From contig VIEA01000001.1 of NCBI GenBank assembly GCA_008087055.1, positions 971,118-1,035,117 on the forward strand: DNA of 64,000 nucleotides. Direction: 5' to 3'. This document shows, piece by piece, positions 52,751-62,912 of the stretch. The notes beneath the pieces are model-generated. The model saw only the letters and a program-made list of their open reading frames with translations, did no database searches and was not told the DNA's origin. The first letter of the stretch is position 1, and the number at the start of each line of letters is the position of its first letter. Source of the stretch: Gammaproteobacteria bacterium LSUCC0096 (GTDB lineage Bacteria > Pseudomonadota > Gammaproteobacteria > Pseudomonadales > Litorivicinaceae). A program made the translations under genes and the position numbers.

Positions 52751-53326
52751 ATGAGTAGTCATATTCTTTTGGTATCTGGTAGTGCCCAGGGCACTGACGC
52801 ATCGAGCTTTGCAGTAGCGCAACAAATTGTTGAAAAGCTTCAAGGGGCTGAACTCAAAGTCCGAAATCTCTCAAGCGGGCTTCCTAGTATCAATCAAGAG
52901 TGGGTTTCAGCGAACTTCACCGAACAGTCTGCGCGATCAGATGATCAACAAAAGACCCTGAGTCTCTCTGACGAGCTTATCAGTGAACTCCAATGGGCAG
53001 ACACGATCATTCTTGCGTCACCCATCTACAATTTTAGCGTACCAAGTGCTCTCAAAGCATGGATTGATCACATCTGTCGCGCAGGACTCACATTTAACTA
53101 CACGGAAAATGGACCTGTGGGTTTGCTCTCTGACAAGCGAGTCATTCTCGTGATGACATCAGGTGGAGTACCAGTGGATTCAGCTGTGGACTTTGCGACA
53201 CCTTACCTAAGACAAGTATTCAATTTTATCGGTATTACAGACATTCAAACTGTGCGAGCAGACCAACAGGTCACCACAACCGACTTCATGGAACGTGCGA
53301 CTAGCGACATTATCAATCTTGCTTGA
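52751..53326 (+). CDS. azoR: FMN-dependent NADH-azoreductase
   Basis: 191 residues of the flavodoxin-like AzoR family: LLVSGSAQGTDASSFAVAQQ, DTIILASPIYNFSVPSALKAWIDHI in two conserved blocks and FTYT-like NYTENGPVGLL followed by VMTSGG. It reduces azo compounds and quinones with NAD(P)H. ATG 52751 has GGTGAG upstream and is chosen over a GTG at 52739. Confidence 0.88.
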   Translation: MSSHILLVSGSAQGTDASSFAVAQQIVEKLQGAELKVRNLSSGLPSINQEWVSANFTEQSARSDDQQKTLSLSDELISELQWADTIILASPIYNFSVPSALKAWIDHICRAGLTFNYTENGPVGLLSDKRVILVMTSGGVPVDSAVDFATPYLRQVFNFIGITDIQTVRADQQVTTTDFMERATSDIINLA

Positions 53327-53407
53327 GATTTCGCTTCCATTCTGTTCACGGTACCATTGAGTCATAGTTGATCAGAGTAGGTGTACCCAAGGAAGGTGTG
53401 ACGCAGT

Positions 53408-54184
53408 ATGCAACGACTCAGTGCGCACTCAGCGCAACACAAAGGCACGCCGAAAATCGTAGTGATTCTTGGTAGTGGTCCGAAGGCGAGTCAGATAGCC
53501 GAATGGGATGCGCGTTTTTGGAATCAGCTGGTCGTCATTAACAATGCATGGCGAATCCGTGCTGATTGGGATGCCTGCGTGTTTCCAGAAGATTTTCCAG
53601 ATGAAAATCGACCGGCTGACCGAGCCTCAGATCAGCGTTTGATTCAAGCGGAGCAATTCGTGCCGCAACAAAACGAGTTTGGCGGAGTGGTCTACGTAGG
53701 CGGCACTATGGCCTTTACTACAGCCTATTGGGCGCTCGGCGCACTCAAACCCGATGTAATGGCATTTTTTGGTTGTGACCTTGTCTACCCAGAATCTGGA
53801 CCGACTCATTTTTATGGAACAGGGACACCGGACCCTCTACGCAAAGATGTGACGCTGCAATCCCTGGAAGCCAAGGCTGCTCGGTTACAGTTGATCGCCG
53901 CAAAACACGGATGTGCTTGCTTGAATTTGTCTAAAGAGCGGAGCCGGTTGGTGTTTCCCCGTGCGGAGCTTGAGAGTCTGTTAAAAGTCGAGTGCATTGA
54001 ACCCGATCATCGGACGATCGAAAAAGTATTGTTATGCGAGCGCACATTGGGCTATCAAGTACCATCGGGGCGGTACTGGGAATCAGTTGAGCAGTTTGAT
54101 GCTAATGCCTTGGCAAATATAGACAAGTTATGGCTTCAGGCCCATGAGAATCATCTGCTTGGTAGTCAGACACAGACAGCATAA
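53408..54184 (+). CDS. Unknown protein with Rossmann-like fold, possible glycosyltransferase or DUF115-like
   Basis: 258 residues. The N-terminus has IVVILGSGPKASQIAEWD, then WNQLVVINNAWRIRADWDAC and MAFFGCDLVYPESGPTHFYG. This glycine loop, VINNAW and GCDLVY arrangement is similar to DUF115 and to GT42-type sialyltransferases, where a nucleotide-sugar loop precedes an acidic stretch. I do not recognise a specific family. Monocistronic, before tRNA-Lys. Confidence 0.5.
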   Translation: MQRLSAHSAQHKGTPKIVVILGSGPKASQIAEWDARFWNQLVVINNAWRIRADWDACVFPEDFPDENRPADRASDQRLIQAEQFVPQQNEFGGVVYVGGTMAFTTAYWALGALKPDVMAFFGCDLVYPESGPTHFYGTGTPDPLRKDVTLQSLEAKAARLQLIAAKHGCACLNLSKERSRLVFPRAELESLLKVECIEPDHRTIEKVLLCERTLGYQVPSGRYWESVEQFDANALANIDKLWLQAHENHLLGSQTQTA

Positions 54185-54240
54185 GCTCACAGGCACTCAC
54201 CCAGAAAGCAGTCAACTATAACGGATTAAGGATTGAAAAA

Positions 54241-54316
54241 TGGTGGGTCGTGCAGGATTCGAACCTGCGACCAATTGGTTAAAAGCCAACTGCTCTACCA
54301 GCTGAGCTAACGACCC
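54241..54316 (-). tRNA. tRNA-Lys (anticodon UUU)
   Basis: 76 nt with encoded CCA. Acceptor GGGTCGT pairs with ACGACCC, D-arm GCTCAGCTGGTAGAGC, anticodon loop CTTTTAA and T-arm GCAGGTTCGAATCCTGC are all intact. It is downstream of queC, as in Pseudomonas-like genomes. Confidence 0.98.
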
Positions 54317-54323
54317 ACACCGG

Positions 54324-54341
54324 CGGATTAGAGTTAATCCG
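54324..54341 (-). repeat. Hairpin between queC and tRNA-Lys
   Basis: CGGATTA-GAGT-TAATCCG on the + strand, a perfect 7-base stem, 7 bases before the mature 5' end of tRNA-Lys. Probably a processing or partial termination structure; no T-tract. Confidence 0.5.
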
Positions 54342-54398
54342 ATAGGGCGCGTATGATACCGGCCGGGATGAATTTGGCAAGTAACTTCGGGCATTTTT

Positions 54399-55100
54399 TT
54401 AGATTTTCGGCGAAATTCCGCTTTGATAGTTCGTCGGATCTTCAAGCCCCGCATCTAAAAAGCCTTTTCTGCGCAATCGGCAGGCGTCGCAAGCACCGCA
54501 AGCAGCACCCGCCTCGTCTGCCTGATAGCACGATACCGTCAAACTGTAATCAACACCTAAGGAGCTTCCTGCAGTCACGATGTCCGATTTGGACATGGTC
54601 ATAAGAGGTGCCTCTACTACCCAAGGCTCACCACCATCAACCGCTGCCGTCGCAACATTGGCCAACCTCTGAAATTGCTCAATGAACGCTGGACGACAAT
54701 CCGGATACCCTGAGTAATCAACAGCATTAGCGCCAATAAAAAGATGGGTGGCACCAATCACTTCGCCGTATCCCAAAGCGATCGAGAGGAAGACCGTATT
54801 ACGTGCCGGGACATAAGTCACAGGGATGCCACTGTCAGCAACCCCACCGACAGGAACATCGATTTCGTCACTTGTTAGAGCTGACCCACCAATCGACCCG
54901 AGATCGAGACGAATCACCTTGTGCGGATGATCACCGAGAGCCGCCGCCACTCGATGCGCAGCTTGAAGCTCTGAATTATGTTTCTGGCCGTAATCAAACC
55001 CAATCGTATAACAATCAAATCCACGTGCTTTCGCCATCGCAAGTACAGTCGCAGAATCCAGACCACCGGATAGGAGAACAACTGCCTTTGGTTTACTCAT
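54399..55100 (-). CDS. queC: 7-cyano-7-deazaguanine synthase QueC
   Basis: 233 residues. [13 protein letters not shown] is the ATP-pyrophosphatase loop and [20 protein letters not shown] carries the four-Cys zinc site in two pieces. It makes preQ0 from 7-carboxy-7-deazaguanine for queuosine in tRNA. The ATG overlaps the queE stop (ATGA). Confidence 0.96.
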   Translation of the reverse strand: MSKPKAVVLLSGGLDSATVLAMAKARGFDCYTIGFDYGQKHNSELQAAHRVAAALGDHPHKVIRLDLGSIGGSALTSDEIDVPVGGVADSGIPVTYVPARNTVFLSIALGYGEVIGATHLFIGANAVDYSGYPDCRPAFIEQFQRLANVATAAVDGGEPWVVEAPLMTMSKSDIVTAGSSLGVDYSLTVSCYQADEAGAACGACDACRLRRKGFLDAGLEDPTNYQSGISPKI

Positions 55101-55750
55101 CGACCACTCTCCTCTCCCCAAATTTGTTTATGCAACTGCAACTGCATCCGATAGGGATGTTTCGATGACAGAATTAATGAGGCCAATTGCGCCAAATCGA
55201 TCTCGCCATAGGATGGAGAAACCCAAACCACACTAGCGTTGAAGACTGATGGATACTCATCACAGAATAGTTCGAACCATCGAAAATCGTCTTCACTGGT
55301 CACAACGACTTTGATTTGATCCTTAGATTTGATCAGATCAAGATTCGACACAAGATTCTTTGACGACTCTCCAGATCCTGGCGTTTTCAAGTCGAGTACG
55401 ACCGAGACACGCTCATCTACACCGTTGATATCCATAGCCCCTGATGTTTCGAGGGATACTTCAAAACCGGAATCACAGAGAGATTTCAACAAAGGCCAAC
55501 AATTCGGCTGTGCAAGTGGTTCGCCACCAGTCACACACACTCGCGTCACGCCGGCGTCACGAGCCTCAGAGACGAGGCTGGTAATGGATCGCTGGACCCC
55601 ACCCTGAAATGCGTACTCGCTATCGCAGTAGACACAGCGTAAAGGACAGCCTGTGAGGCGAATAAAAGTGGTCGGCAGACCTGATGTGAGAGCCTCACCT
55701 TGGAGGCTCGTAAAAACCTCCGTGATACGGAGGCTCAACGATTCACTCAT
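55097..55750 (-). CDS. queE: 7-carboxy-7-deazaguanine synthase QueE (radical SAM)
   Basis: 217 residues from ATG 55750. It has [20 protein letters not shown] and the radical-SAM cluster motif [16 protein letters not shown] (CxxxCxxC), plus [10 protein letters not shown]. It converts carboxytetrahydropterin to CDG. The upstream in-frame extension into cpoB is rejected because residue 1 of the family matches [13 protein letters not shown]. Confidence 0.95.
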   Translation of the reverse strand: MSESLSLRITEVFTSLQGEALTSGLPTTFIRLTGCPLRCVYCDSEYAFQGGVQRSITSLVSEARDAGVTRVCVTGGEPLAQPNCWPLLKSLCDSGFEVSLETSGAMDINGVDERVSVVLDLKTPGSGESSKNLVSNLDLIKSKDQIKVVVTSEDDFRWFELFCDEYPSVFNASVVWVSPSYGEIDLAQLASLILSSKHPYRMQLQLHKQIWGEESGR

Positions 55751-55757
55751 GGTGACC

Positions 55758-56507
55758 TCAGTTGGTCTTTTCGAGCTCGCGGGAGGCAAGCCCCGCTTCG
55801 ACGCTCTCAGGCGCTTGAGTGATGACTTCCTGAAGGATCTTTCGGCCATTCATCACATCTTGGTTTTTGATTAGCAGCTTTCCGAGCTTCACCTTCACCT
55901 GAAGAATACGACGGTAGTCAGGAGCAACCAGCGTCAAACTCTTAAATGCCTCGATTGCCTCTTCGTCACGACCCAGCACATCAAATACTTGGCCCCGCCA
56001 AAACCGTGCGTCAAGAATCAATTCGCTATCAGGGTATGCTTCAATGAAAGATTCCATCGCAACAAGAGCGTCTTCAAATTTGCGCTCTCGAATCAACTGA
56101 AATGCTTCGTTGTATACATCCTGATCAGAAGCACTTGGTGATGCCGAAGCCTGAGCGGCCGTCTCACCAAGCTCATCACCTACAGCACTATCCGTTGGCG
56201 CAACTGAAGATCCTTGGGATGGTGCTGTTGCGACAGCATCCCTCTGAATCCGAACCAACTCACCAAGCCGTTGATCGAGATCGAGATAACGCGTTTTCTG
56301 ATCAGTAGACATTTGCCCAAGCTGATATGACAGCTCTTCCATTAACCCACGTAATGCCTGGGTCTCTTGGCGCAACTGTTCAATTTGAAGCAAAAGCTCA
56401 CCCTGCGACTGTCTTAAAGACTCCGCATTGATAGGTTCCGCAGCGTGTGAAAACAAAGACGCCGCGGTCATCACAACGGCGGCGCCTGTAGTCTGAACTA
56501 ACCGCAT
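55758..56507 (-). CDS. cpoB: Cell division coordinator CpoB (YbgF)
   Basis: 249 residues: signal peptide, a coiled coil (about 25-75; LLLQIEQLRQETQALRGLME) and C-terminal TPR repeats (DVYNEAFQLIRERKFEDALV, AYPDSELILDARFWRGQVF). In E. coli it links Tol-Pal with peptidoglycan synthesis during division. It lies between pal and queE. Confidence 0.93.
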   Translation of the reverse strand: MRLVQTTGAAVVMTAASLFSHAAEPINAESLRQSQGELLLQIEQLRQETQALRGLMEELSYQLGQMSTDQKTRYLDLDQRLGELVRIQRDAVATAPSQGSSVAPTDSAVGDELGETAAQASASPSASDQDVYNEAFQLIRERKFEDALVAMESFIEAYPDSELILDARFWRGQVFDVLGRDEEAIEAFKSLTLVAPDYRRILQVKVKLGKLLIKNQDVMNGRKILQEVITQAPESVEAGLASRELEKTN

Positions 56508-56510
56508 CGA

Positions 56511-56996
56511 TTACTGATAAATCAGCTCAACACGACGGTTACGGGACCAACCGTTATCATCACGAGACAGTGATAATGGACGCTCTTCACCGTAGCTTAC
56601 TGTTTCGATTTGCGAGCGGTTCACACCTTGGATAACAAGGTAACGCGCAACTGAGTTTGCACGACGCTCACCCAATGCTAAGTTGTACGCACGCGTTCCA
56701 CGCTCATCCGCGTGACCTTCGAGACGTACTTTTGACGTGCGATCTGCTGAAAGATACTTTGCATGAGCATCCAGGTCGTCAAGAGCTTCCTGCTTGAGAT
56801 CTGATTTATCGAATTCGAAGAAGAACAGAGTGTCCGCGGCCATCGCTTCGCTTTTCAACTGCGCAACATTCGCTGCTGTCGCACCCGAAGTTGAGCTTGC
56901 ACCACCAGCTTGCTCATTGACCTGACCCGCACAACCTGCAAGCACAGCTAAAACCGCTGCAATCCCTACAGCTTTTGCTTGCTTCAAAATATTCAT
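56511..56996 (-). CDS. pal: Peptidoglycan-associated lipoprotein Pal
   Basis: 161 residues with lipobox VLAGC and an OmpA-like domain (FFEFDKSDLKQEALDDLDAH, LEGHADERGTRAYNLALGERRA in part, VSYGEERPL). It anchors the outer membrane to peptidoglycan and partners with TolB. Confidence 0.97.
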   Translation of the reverse strand: MNILKQAKAVGIAAVLAVLAGCAGQVNEQAGGASSTSGATAANVAQLKSEAMAADTLFFFEFDKSDLKQEALDDLDAHAKYLSADRTSKVRLEGHADERGTRAYNLALGERRANSVARYLVIQGVNRSQIETVSYGEERPLSLSRDDNGWSRNRRVELIYQ

Positions 56997-57037
56997 TCCG
57001 TCACCCCTATTAGACTAAGATGGAAATTTGTCTTGTT

Positions 57038-58324
57038 TTAGTTAAAAAACGGGCTCCACGCAGGCTCCCGAACACTTTCACTAATGGAAGGTAACCGAAC
57101 TCGCACCCTTCCGTCCATTGAAACAAGGCCTAACAGCCCTTTTTCTTCATCTGAGGTTGCATAAATTAGCATAGTTCCATTCGGAGCGACACTCGGAGAT
57201 TCATCTAAATCGGTCTCTGTCAGAATTCTGAGCTCCCGGGTTTTGAGATTCATCCGAGCGATATGGAAACGCTCATTCGTACGGTGGACAAAAACGATAC
57301 TTTCACCATCCGGCGTAAACGCACCATTTGAATTGTAGTCGCCATCAAAAGTCACACGTTTAGTCGTTTTGTCAGCAACATTTAACATATACAACTGAGG
57401 TTTTCCGCCACGGCTCGAGGTAAATAGAATCGAACGACCGTCAGGTGACCACGACGCCTCGGTGTCAATCGCAAAATGGTTCGTCATGCGTTCAAGCTCA
57501 CCAGTCCTCAAATTCGCGATGTAGATTTCTGGATTCCCATCACGTGACAACGTTAAAACAAGCTTACGACCATCGGGACTAAACGATGGCGCACTGTTGA
57601 GGCCTTTAAAATCAGTGACCTTTTGAACCTCGCCCGTTGCTAAGGTTTGTACATAGATACCGGGACGCTTGCCACGGAAACTCATATAGGCGACACGCGA
57701 ACCATCGGGAGACCATGCGGGAGACAGAATTGGTTCAGATGACTGAAAAATAGTTCGAGGGCGACCGCCATCAGCGTCCGACAGAATCAACTTAAAGGTT
57801 TGATCTTTTTCAGATCGACGCTCAGCAGACACATATAAAAGTCGCGTTGAGAAAATACCTTTAATTCCAGTCAAGGCCTCATAAATTCGATCTGAAATAT
57901 AGTGTCCAATATCACGCAATGATTCTTGAGACCCTGGAATACGCTCGGCAAACAAAACACGCTCACCAAACACATCGTGAAGGCCATAACGGACAAGCAA
58001 ACCTTGTGCATCACGCTCGATCGAACCGACAACCGTGTATTCAGAGTCGATTGCTCGCCAATCGCGATAGAAAATCTGATCCTCAGGTCCTGGGAGCGAA
58101 AGCATGGTATCTCGGCTCACACGAATAAACTGGCCGCTTCGCTCAAGATTCGATTCGATTAACCGTGCAAGGTCAACATCGAACGCACCGGAGCTTTTTA
58201 CCCGAAATGGCACAACAGCGATTTTGATCGGATTCTCGACACCGCGGGTGATCTCGATCACGAGCTCTGCTCTCGCAGGCATTGCCACCACAAAAGCCAT
58301 CGCGAGCCAAATAAGTAAACGCAT
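57038..58324 (-). CDS. tolB: Tol-Pal system protein TolB
   Basis: 428 residues: signal peptide, N-terminal domain (PIKIAVVPFRVK) and a beta-propeller with repeated SPAWSPDGSRVAYMS-type motifs. Periplasmic partner of Pal. ATG overlaps the tolA stop (TAATG). Confidence 0.97.
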   Translation of the reverse strand: MRLLIWLAMAFVVAMPARAELVIEITRGVENPIKIAVVPFRVKSSGAFDVDLARLIESNLERSGQFIRVSRDTMLSLPGPEDQIFYRDWRAIDSEYTVVGSIERDAQGLLVRYGLHDVFGERVLFAERIPGSQESLRDIGHYISDRIYEALTGIKGIFSTRLLYVSAERRSEKDQTFKLILSDADGGRPRTIFQSSEPILSPAWSPDGSRVAYMSFRGKRPGIYVQTLATGEVQKVTDFKGLNSAPSFSPDGRKLVLTLSRDGNPEIYIANLRTGELERMTNHFAIDTEASWSPDGRSILFTSSRGGKPQLYMLNVADKTTKRVTFDGDYNSNGAFTPDGESIVFVHRTNERFHIARMNLKTRELRILTETDLDESPSVAPNGTMLIYATSDEEKGLLGLVSMDGRVRVRLPSISESVREPAWSPFFN

Positions 58325-59247
58325 TAATCCTCCGGTCTAAACTTCACGGTCAGTGATCTAAATTTTTCTTCAAATGTCGCAGCATCAAACTGCTTCACTT
58401 CATCAAATGGTGCGGCTCTTTGCACCGCAGTCAAGGCCGACCGGTCAAACAATACATCACCACTGGTCTTAACGACACGAACATCCACTAGTTCTCCATT
58501 AGATGCCAAGGACATCCGGAGATACACCTCGAGCCCACCCTTGAACGCAACAGGCCGTCTCCAGGCTCGCGTAATGCGAGTTGTCATTGCATCAAGCACA
58601 TTAGCGGCAGCTTTTTCAGACGCCAAAGCATTTAAAACAGCAAGCTCCGCCTCTTCTTTTTTCTTCAGTTCTTCAAGTGCTCTCGCTTCAGCTTCAGCCT
58701 GCTTAAAGGCTTCTTCCAATGCTTTTTCTTTTTCCTGTCGCTCAGCCTCGAGAGCCGCTTGCTTTTCGATCACTTCAGCTTTCGCCTCGGATTCGGCTTT
58801 GGCTTCTGCTTCGGCTTTCTTATCTGCCTCGGCCTTCGCTTCAGCCATCGCTTGCTTCTTAGCGTCTTCAGCCTTTTTCAAATTAGCTTGACGTTTTGCC
58901 TCAGCTTTCTTTTTGGCCTCTTCCTGCTTCTTCTTTTCTTCAGCCTTTTTCTTCGCCTCTTCTCGCTTCTTTTGCTCTTCAGCTTTCTTCTTGGCTTCTT
59001 CCTGACGCTTTTTCTCTTCAGCTTCACGCTTTTTACGATCAGCTTCTGCTTTTTGCTGTTTCGCTCGCGCCTCAGCAGCTGCCGACGGTGCAAATGTCAG
59101 CTCTGTCGCCTGAATGATGACCACAGGTGGTGGCGTAATTGTTTTTGCCTCAGGAGAGACCGCGATAAAAAAAGTCGACAGCAAAATGATATGCAGGCCG
59201 ATGGCGAGCATTAAGGGACGAACAAGATTCTCGCCCCGACGATCCAT
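58324..59247 (-). CDS. tolA: Tol-Pal system protein TolA
   Basis: 307 residues: one N-terminal membrane helix (LMLAIGLHIILLSTFFIAV), a long Lys/Glu/Ala-rich helix spanning the periplasm (about 55-200) and a C-terminal TonB-like domain (ITRAWRRPVAFKGGLEVYLR). Connects TolQR with TolB/Pal. Confidence 0.96.
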   Translation of the reverse strand: MDRRGENLVRPLMLAIGLHIILLSTFFIAVSPEAKTITPPPVVIIQATELTFAPSAAAEARAKQQKAEADRKKREAEEKKRQEEAKKKAEEQKKREEAKKKAEEKKKQEEAKKKAEAKRQANLKKAEDAKKQAMAEAKAEADKKAEAEAKAESEAKAEVIEKQAALEAERQEKEKALEEAFKQAEAEARALEELKKKEEAELAVLNALASEKAAANVLDAMTTRITRAWRRPVAFKGGLEVYLRMSLASNGELVDVRVVKTSGDVLFDRSALTAVQRAAPFDEVKQFDAATFEEKFRSLTVKFRPED

Positions 59248-59678
59248 TAAGGCGTCTCCGCTACGAGACCAATTGAGGTCACGCCGACACCTTGCAGTGC
59301 GGCCATCACCTCCATGACGCGACCGTAATCAAGCCCTTGGTCACCACGAAGCTGCACAGGAGTGCCTGGCTTCGCCGCCAAAACCTTCATCACTCGATCT
59401 TTGATGGTTCCCAACGTGACTGGAGTCTCACCATTACCGCCAATATTGATGAACAACTCACCTTTCCCATTCATTGAAACGACCAAGGGCTCTTCATCCG
59501 TTTCAACCGGTAACGGCTCTGTTGATGCCTCTGGCAACTCGATAGGTACACCGGGTGTCAGCATTGGTGCTGTCACCATAAAAATCACCAGTAACACCAA
59601 CATGACATCAATATAGGGGACGACGTTAATCTCTGAGACTAAGCGCTTCCGATTCCGTCGCGACACACGCGCCATCAT
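59247..59678 (-). CDS. tolR: Tol-Pal system protein TolR
   Basis: 143 residues with one membrane helix carrying the proton-path Asp24 (EINVVPYIDVMLVLLVIFMV) and a periplasmic domain. ExbD family. Overlaps tolQ and tolA ends. Confidence 0.96.
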   Translation of the reverse strand: MMARVSRRNRKRLVSEINVVPYIDVMLVLLVIFMVTAPMLTPGVPIELPEASTEPLPVETDEEPLVVSMNGKGELFINIGGNGETPVTLGTIKDRVMKVLAAKPGTPVQLRGDQGLDYGRVMEVMAALQGVGVTSIGLVAETP

Positions 59679-60355
59679 TCACCCCGCTGATGGACGCGAC
59701 GATGCAAAATCGCAGCGAACTCGTCAGAAAAATTCTCATAAGCCATCGAAAGACTGTCGACCTTTGCATTGAAACGGTTATAGGCAATAACAGCAGGAAT
59801 CGCAGCAAACAGACCAATGGCTGTCGCAACCAAGGCCTCAGAAATACCTGGTGCAACAGTTGCAAGCGTCGCCTGCTTGACAGCAGCCAGTCCACGGAAG
59901 GAATTCATAATCCCCCAGACTGTCCCAAAGAGACCGATATAGGGACTGATCGATCCGACCGTAGCTAGAAATGGAAGATGTGCTTCGAGGCGCTCTTCTT
60001 CTTTAGCGCGCGCGACACGCATGGCGCGGTGGACACCTTCCATGACTGCATCAGGGTCAGACTTCACATCTTGACGCAGACGTGTGAACTCCTGAAATCC
60101 TGCTTTAAATACAGCTTCAAGCCCAATTAAATTCGGAGAATTTGCAACCTGCTTATACAGACTGACCAATTCAGCCCCGCTCCAAAAGGTATCTTCAAAC
60201 AAGCGCGCGTGCTTTTGTGCCCGGGATAACACACGAGTCCTTTGAAAAATGACAACCCAAGAAAAGATTGATGCAAGCATAAGCGTCGCCATCACCAGTT
60301 GAACAACAGGGCCGGCTTGCAGCACAAGGCTTAGAATAGAAAGTTCTTCAGACAT
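59675..60355 (-). CDS. tolQ: Tol-Pal system protein TolQ
   Basis: 226 residues, three membrane segments, with LATVGSISPYIGLFGTVWGIM and AVATAIGLFAAIPAVIAYN-like conserved helices (here ALVATAIGLFAAIPAVIAYN). MotA/TolQ/ExbB family; the proton-driven motor with TolR. Confidence 0.96.
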   Translation of the reverse strand: MSEELSILSLVLQAGPVVQLVMATLMLASIFSWVVIFQRTRVLSRAQKHARLFEDTFWSGAELVSLYKQVANSPNLIGLEAVFKAGFQEFTRLRQDVKSDPDAVMEGVHRAMRVARAKEEERLEAHLPFLATVGSISPYIGLFGTVWGIMNSFRGLAAVKQATLATVAPGISEALVATAIGLFAAIPAVIAYNRFNAKVDSLSMAYENFSDEFAAILHRRVHQRGE

Positions 60356-60770
60356 CAGTGTTTCCAGCAGTCATGTGTAATGTTTTGAGTAATGTATCAG
60401 GTAGAGCCCGAGGTTTGAGAGTATCCATACTGACGGCGACAACTTCCACCTCTGCGTTCACAAGATTCGTCCCGTCACTGTCTCGATTCGCTGATTGCGA
60501 GAACATAACACGGGTCGGACGAACCGATTTCACCGCACAGGAGATCGAGAGCACATCATCAAGTCTCGCCGGCGATTGATAGTCGACAGACACACGTCGA
60601 ACCACAAAAATCAGATTATTATCGATTGTCACCGACTGCTCGATCCCGATGCTTCGCAAAAAATCAGTCCGAGCGCGCTCGAAGAATTTCAAATAGTTTG
60701 CGTAGAAAACGATGCCACCCGCATCAGTGTCTTCAATATACACACGCACAGGAATCTCAAAACTCATCAC
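60348..60770 (-). CDS. ybgC: Tol-Pal-associated acyl-CoA thioesterase YbgC
   Basis: 140 residues, hotdog fold, with [20 protein letters not shown] (catalytic Asp) and [13 protein letters not shown]. First gene of the classical tol operon; it hydrolyses short acyl-CoA and may link lipid metabolism to the envelope. Overlaps ruvB stop (ATGA). Confidence 0.95.
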   Translation of the reverse strand: MMSFEIPVRVYIEDTDAGGIVFYANYLKFFERARTDFLRSIGIEQSVTIDNNLIFVVRRVSVDYQSPARLDDVLSISCAVKSVRPTRVMFSQSANRDSDGTNLVNAEVEVVAVSMDTLKPRALPDTLLKTLHMTAGNTDV

Positions 60771-61786
60771 GACTCCTGAAACAAATCGTCAGCACCGCCA
60801 TTGAGCCCCACAACCTGATAACCAGCCTGCGTCAACGTTCTCCCACGAGGCGTTCGATGGAGATAGCCTTGCTGAATCAAATACGGCTCTATTACTTCTT
60901 CAAGCGTACCGCGCTCTTCACCAAGGGAAGTCGCTAAGGACTCAATCCCCACGGGACCTCCATTAAAATGATTCGCGAGTACCGATAAGAGTTTGCGGTC
61001 CATTTGATCAAAGCCACGTGCATCCACATGCAACAGATTCAATGCACCGTCAGACACCTGTTGAGTAATAACACCATCAGCGCGGACTTCTGCGAAATCT
61101 CGGACGCGACGCAACAGTCGATTCGCAATCCGGGGCGTACCACGCGAACGCTTCGCGATCTCAGAAGCCCCTTCTGATTCACACTCGATACCCATTAGAC
61201 CCGCAGAACGCGTCACAATCTTGGCTAAATCAGCCTCTGAATAGAATTCAAGCCGCTGAACAATGCCGAAACGATCGCGCAATGGGCTCGTTAAAAGACC
61301 CGCTCGGGTTGTTGCGCCAACCAGCGTAAAAGGCGGTAGATCGAGTTTGATCGAGCGGGCAGCAGGCCCCTCTCCAATCATGATGTCGAGCTGATAGTCT
61401 TCCATTGCGGGATATAACACCTCTTCGACAGAAGCCGACAATCGATGAATTTCATCAATAAAGAGGACATCACCTTCTTCAAGGTTGGTCAGAATTGCAG
61501 CCAAATCGCCCGCGCGTTCAAGAACTGGACCTGATGTTGATTTCAACGAGGCGCCCATTTCATGCGCAATGATGTTTGCCAATGTCGTTTTACCAAGACC
61601 CGGAGGACCGAAAATCAAGGTGTGATCAAGTGGCTCTGAGCGATTCCTTGCAGCATCCACAAACAACTGCATTTGATCACGAACTTTCGGTTGCCCTTCA
61701 TATTCAGCCAACGTTTTCGGCCGCACCGCCCGCTCAATACGGACATCTTCGGGCATCGAATCGCCTTCGATAATCCGCTCGCTCAT
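60767..61786 (-). CDS. ruvB: Holliday junction helicase RuvB
   Basis: 339 residues: Walker [16 protein letters not shown], Walker [12 protein letters not shown], sensor [18 protein letters not shown] and a C-terminal winged helix ([14 protein letters not shown]). Motor of branch migration with RuvA. Confidence 0.98.
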   Translation of the reverse strand: MSERIIEGDSMPEDVRIERAVRPKTLAEYEGQPKVRDQMQLFVDAARNRSEPLDHTLIFGPPGLGKTTLANIIAHEMGASLKSTSGPVLERAGDLAAILTNLEEGDVLFIDEIHRLSASVEEVLYPAMEDYQLDIMIGEGPAARSIKLDLPPFTLVGATTRAGLLTSPLRDRFGIVQRLEFYSEADLAKIVTRSAGLMGIECESEGASEIAKRSRGTPRIANRLLRRVRDFAEVRADGVITQQVSDGALNLLHVDARGFDQMDRKLLSVLANHFNGGPVGIESLATSLGEERGTLEEVIEPYLIQQGYLHRTPRGRTLTQAGYQVVGLNGGADDLFQES

Positions 61787-62367
61787 GGTGTTCGCAACAT
61801 CTGTTTCAGACTCGACCGAATCAAACTCTCGGGAGTCGCCTCAGGATCTTTAGGTAATGCATTAATCGCCTTGCGCGCCTCAGCCTCTTTATACCCAAGC
61901 GCAATCAGACCAAGAACCGCTTCTTCAACAGGTGATGCCGCGTTACTCGATTGCGAACGCCCACTTGAGGTCATTCGACCTCGTAGTTCAACCACCAAAC
62001 GCTCAGCAGTTTTCTTTCCAACACCTGGGAGACGCGTCAATGTGGCCACATCGTCACGCTCAACGGCAGCAGCAAGCTCATCACCAGAAAGACCAGATAA
62101 TACGCCAATCGCAAGCTTCGGCCCGACGCCTGATATTTTGATTAGAATCCGAAACGATTCCCGATCGTCATGGGTCAAAAAGCCATAGAGAAGTTGTGCG
62201 TCCTCGCGAACAACAAAATGTGTCAGCAAAGTCACCGTTTGACCAACAGCCGGCAATTCACACAATGTGCTGATTGGGCATTCGATCTCGTATCCAACAC
62301 CACCGACGTCAACAAGCGCTGTCTGATGCTCAATTCCCAGTAACGTGCCTGTAATCCGGCCGATCAT
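61783..62367 (-). CDS. ruvA: Holliday junction-binding protein RuvA
   Basis: 194 residues from ATG 62367 ([11 protein letters not shown]). Domains: OB fold, helix-hairpin-helix ([31 protein letters not shown]) and C-terminal RuvB-contact domain. Overlaps ruvC and ruvB ends. Confidence 0.97.
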   Translation of the reverse strand: MIGRITGTLLGIEHQTALVDVGGVGYEIECPISTLCELPAVGQTVTLLTHFVVREDAQLLYGFLTHDDRESFRILIKISGVGPKLAIGVLSGLSGDELAAAVERDDVATLTRLPGVGKKTAERLVVELRGRMTSSGRSQSSNAASPVEEAVLGLIALGYKEAEARKAINALPKDPEATPESLIRSSLKQMLRTP

Positions 62368-62912
62368 TTCGGACTCTCCTTTAAGCGCCAACGACTACCT
62401 GAGCGTGAACGCGATGACAAACGAAAACGAGCATCTGCTCCGACACCATCTTTACTGTACCCCGCACAGAGCGCAATACCGAGTGCGTCAGCGGCATCTT
62501 CACCTGGATTCTCAGACAAACTCAAAATCCGAATGACCATATTCTGCATTTGTGTTTTGGTCGCCTGACCCTGACCGCAAATTGCTTGTTTGACTGTTTT
62601 TGCAGCGAACTCTTTGACGGGTATCGCCGCATTACCAGCTGATAACAGCGCGACGCCGCGCGCTTGGCCCAACTTCAATGCGGACTGAAAATTTTTGGCT
62701 AAAAACACTTCCTCAACTGCACATTCAGTGGGCTCGAGTCTCTCGATCACTTCTAAAAGGCCTCGATACAAAATAAGTAACCGTTCAGACATATCGCCTG
62801 AGCCGAGACGTAAGATTCCAGATTCCAGATAGGTCACGCGACTTCCCTCGACTTCGATCACGCCCCAACCAGTTTTAATGGAGCCAGGATCGATGCCGAG
62901 GATTCTACGCAT
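62364..62912 (-). CDS. ruvC: Holliday junction resolvase RuvC
   Basis: 182 residues with acidic catalytic residues in ILGIDPGSIKTGWGVIE (Asp), CAVEEVFLAKN (Glu) and EDAADALGIALCAGY (Asp pair). Cuts Holliday junctions. ATG overlaps the yebC stop (TAATG). Confidence 0.97.
   Translation of the reverse strand: MRRILGIDPGSIKTGWGVIEVEGSRVTYLESGILRLGSGDMSERLLILYRGLLEVIERLEPTECAVEEVFLAKNFQSALKLGQARGVALLSAGNAAIPVKEFAAKTVKQAICGQGQATKTQMQNMVIRILSLSENPGEDAADALGIALCAGYSKDGVGADARFRLSSRSRSGSRWRLKESPK

Noticed and set aside
58600-59100. Highly repetitive Lys/Ala/Glu coding sequence, with long ORFs on the other strand
   Set aside because: It is the normal helical domain of TolA; opposite ORFs are shadows of its biased codons.
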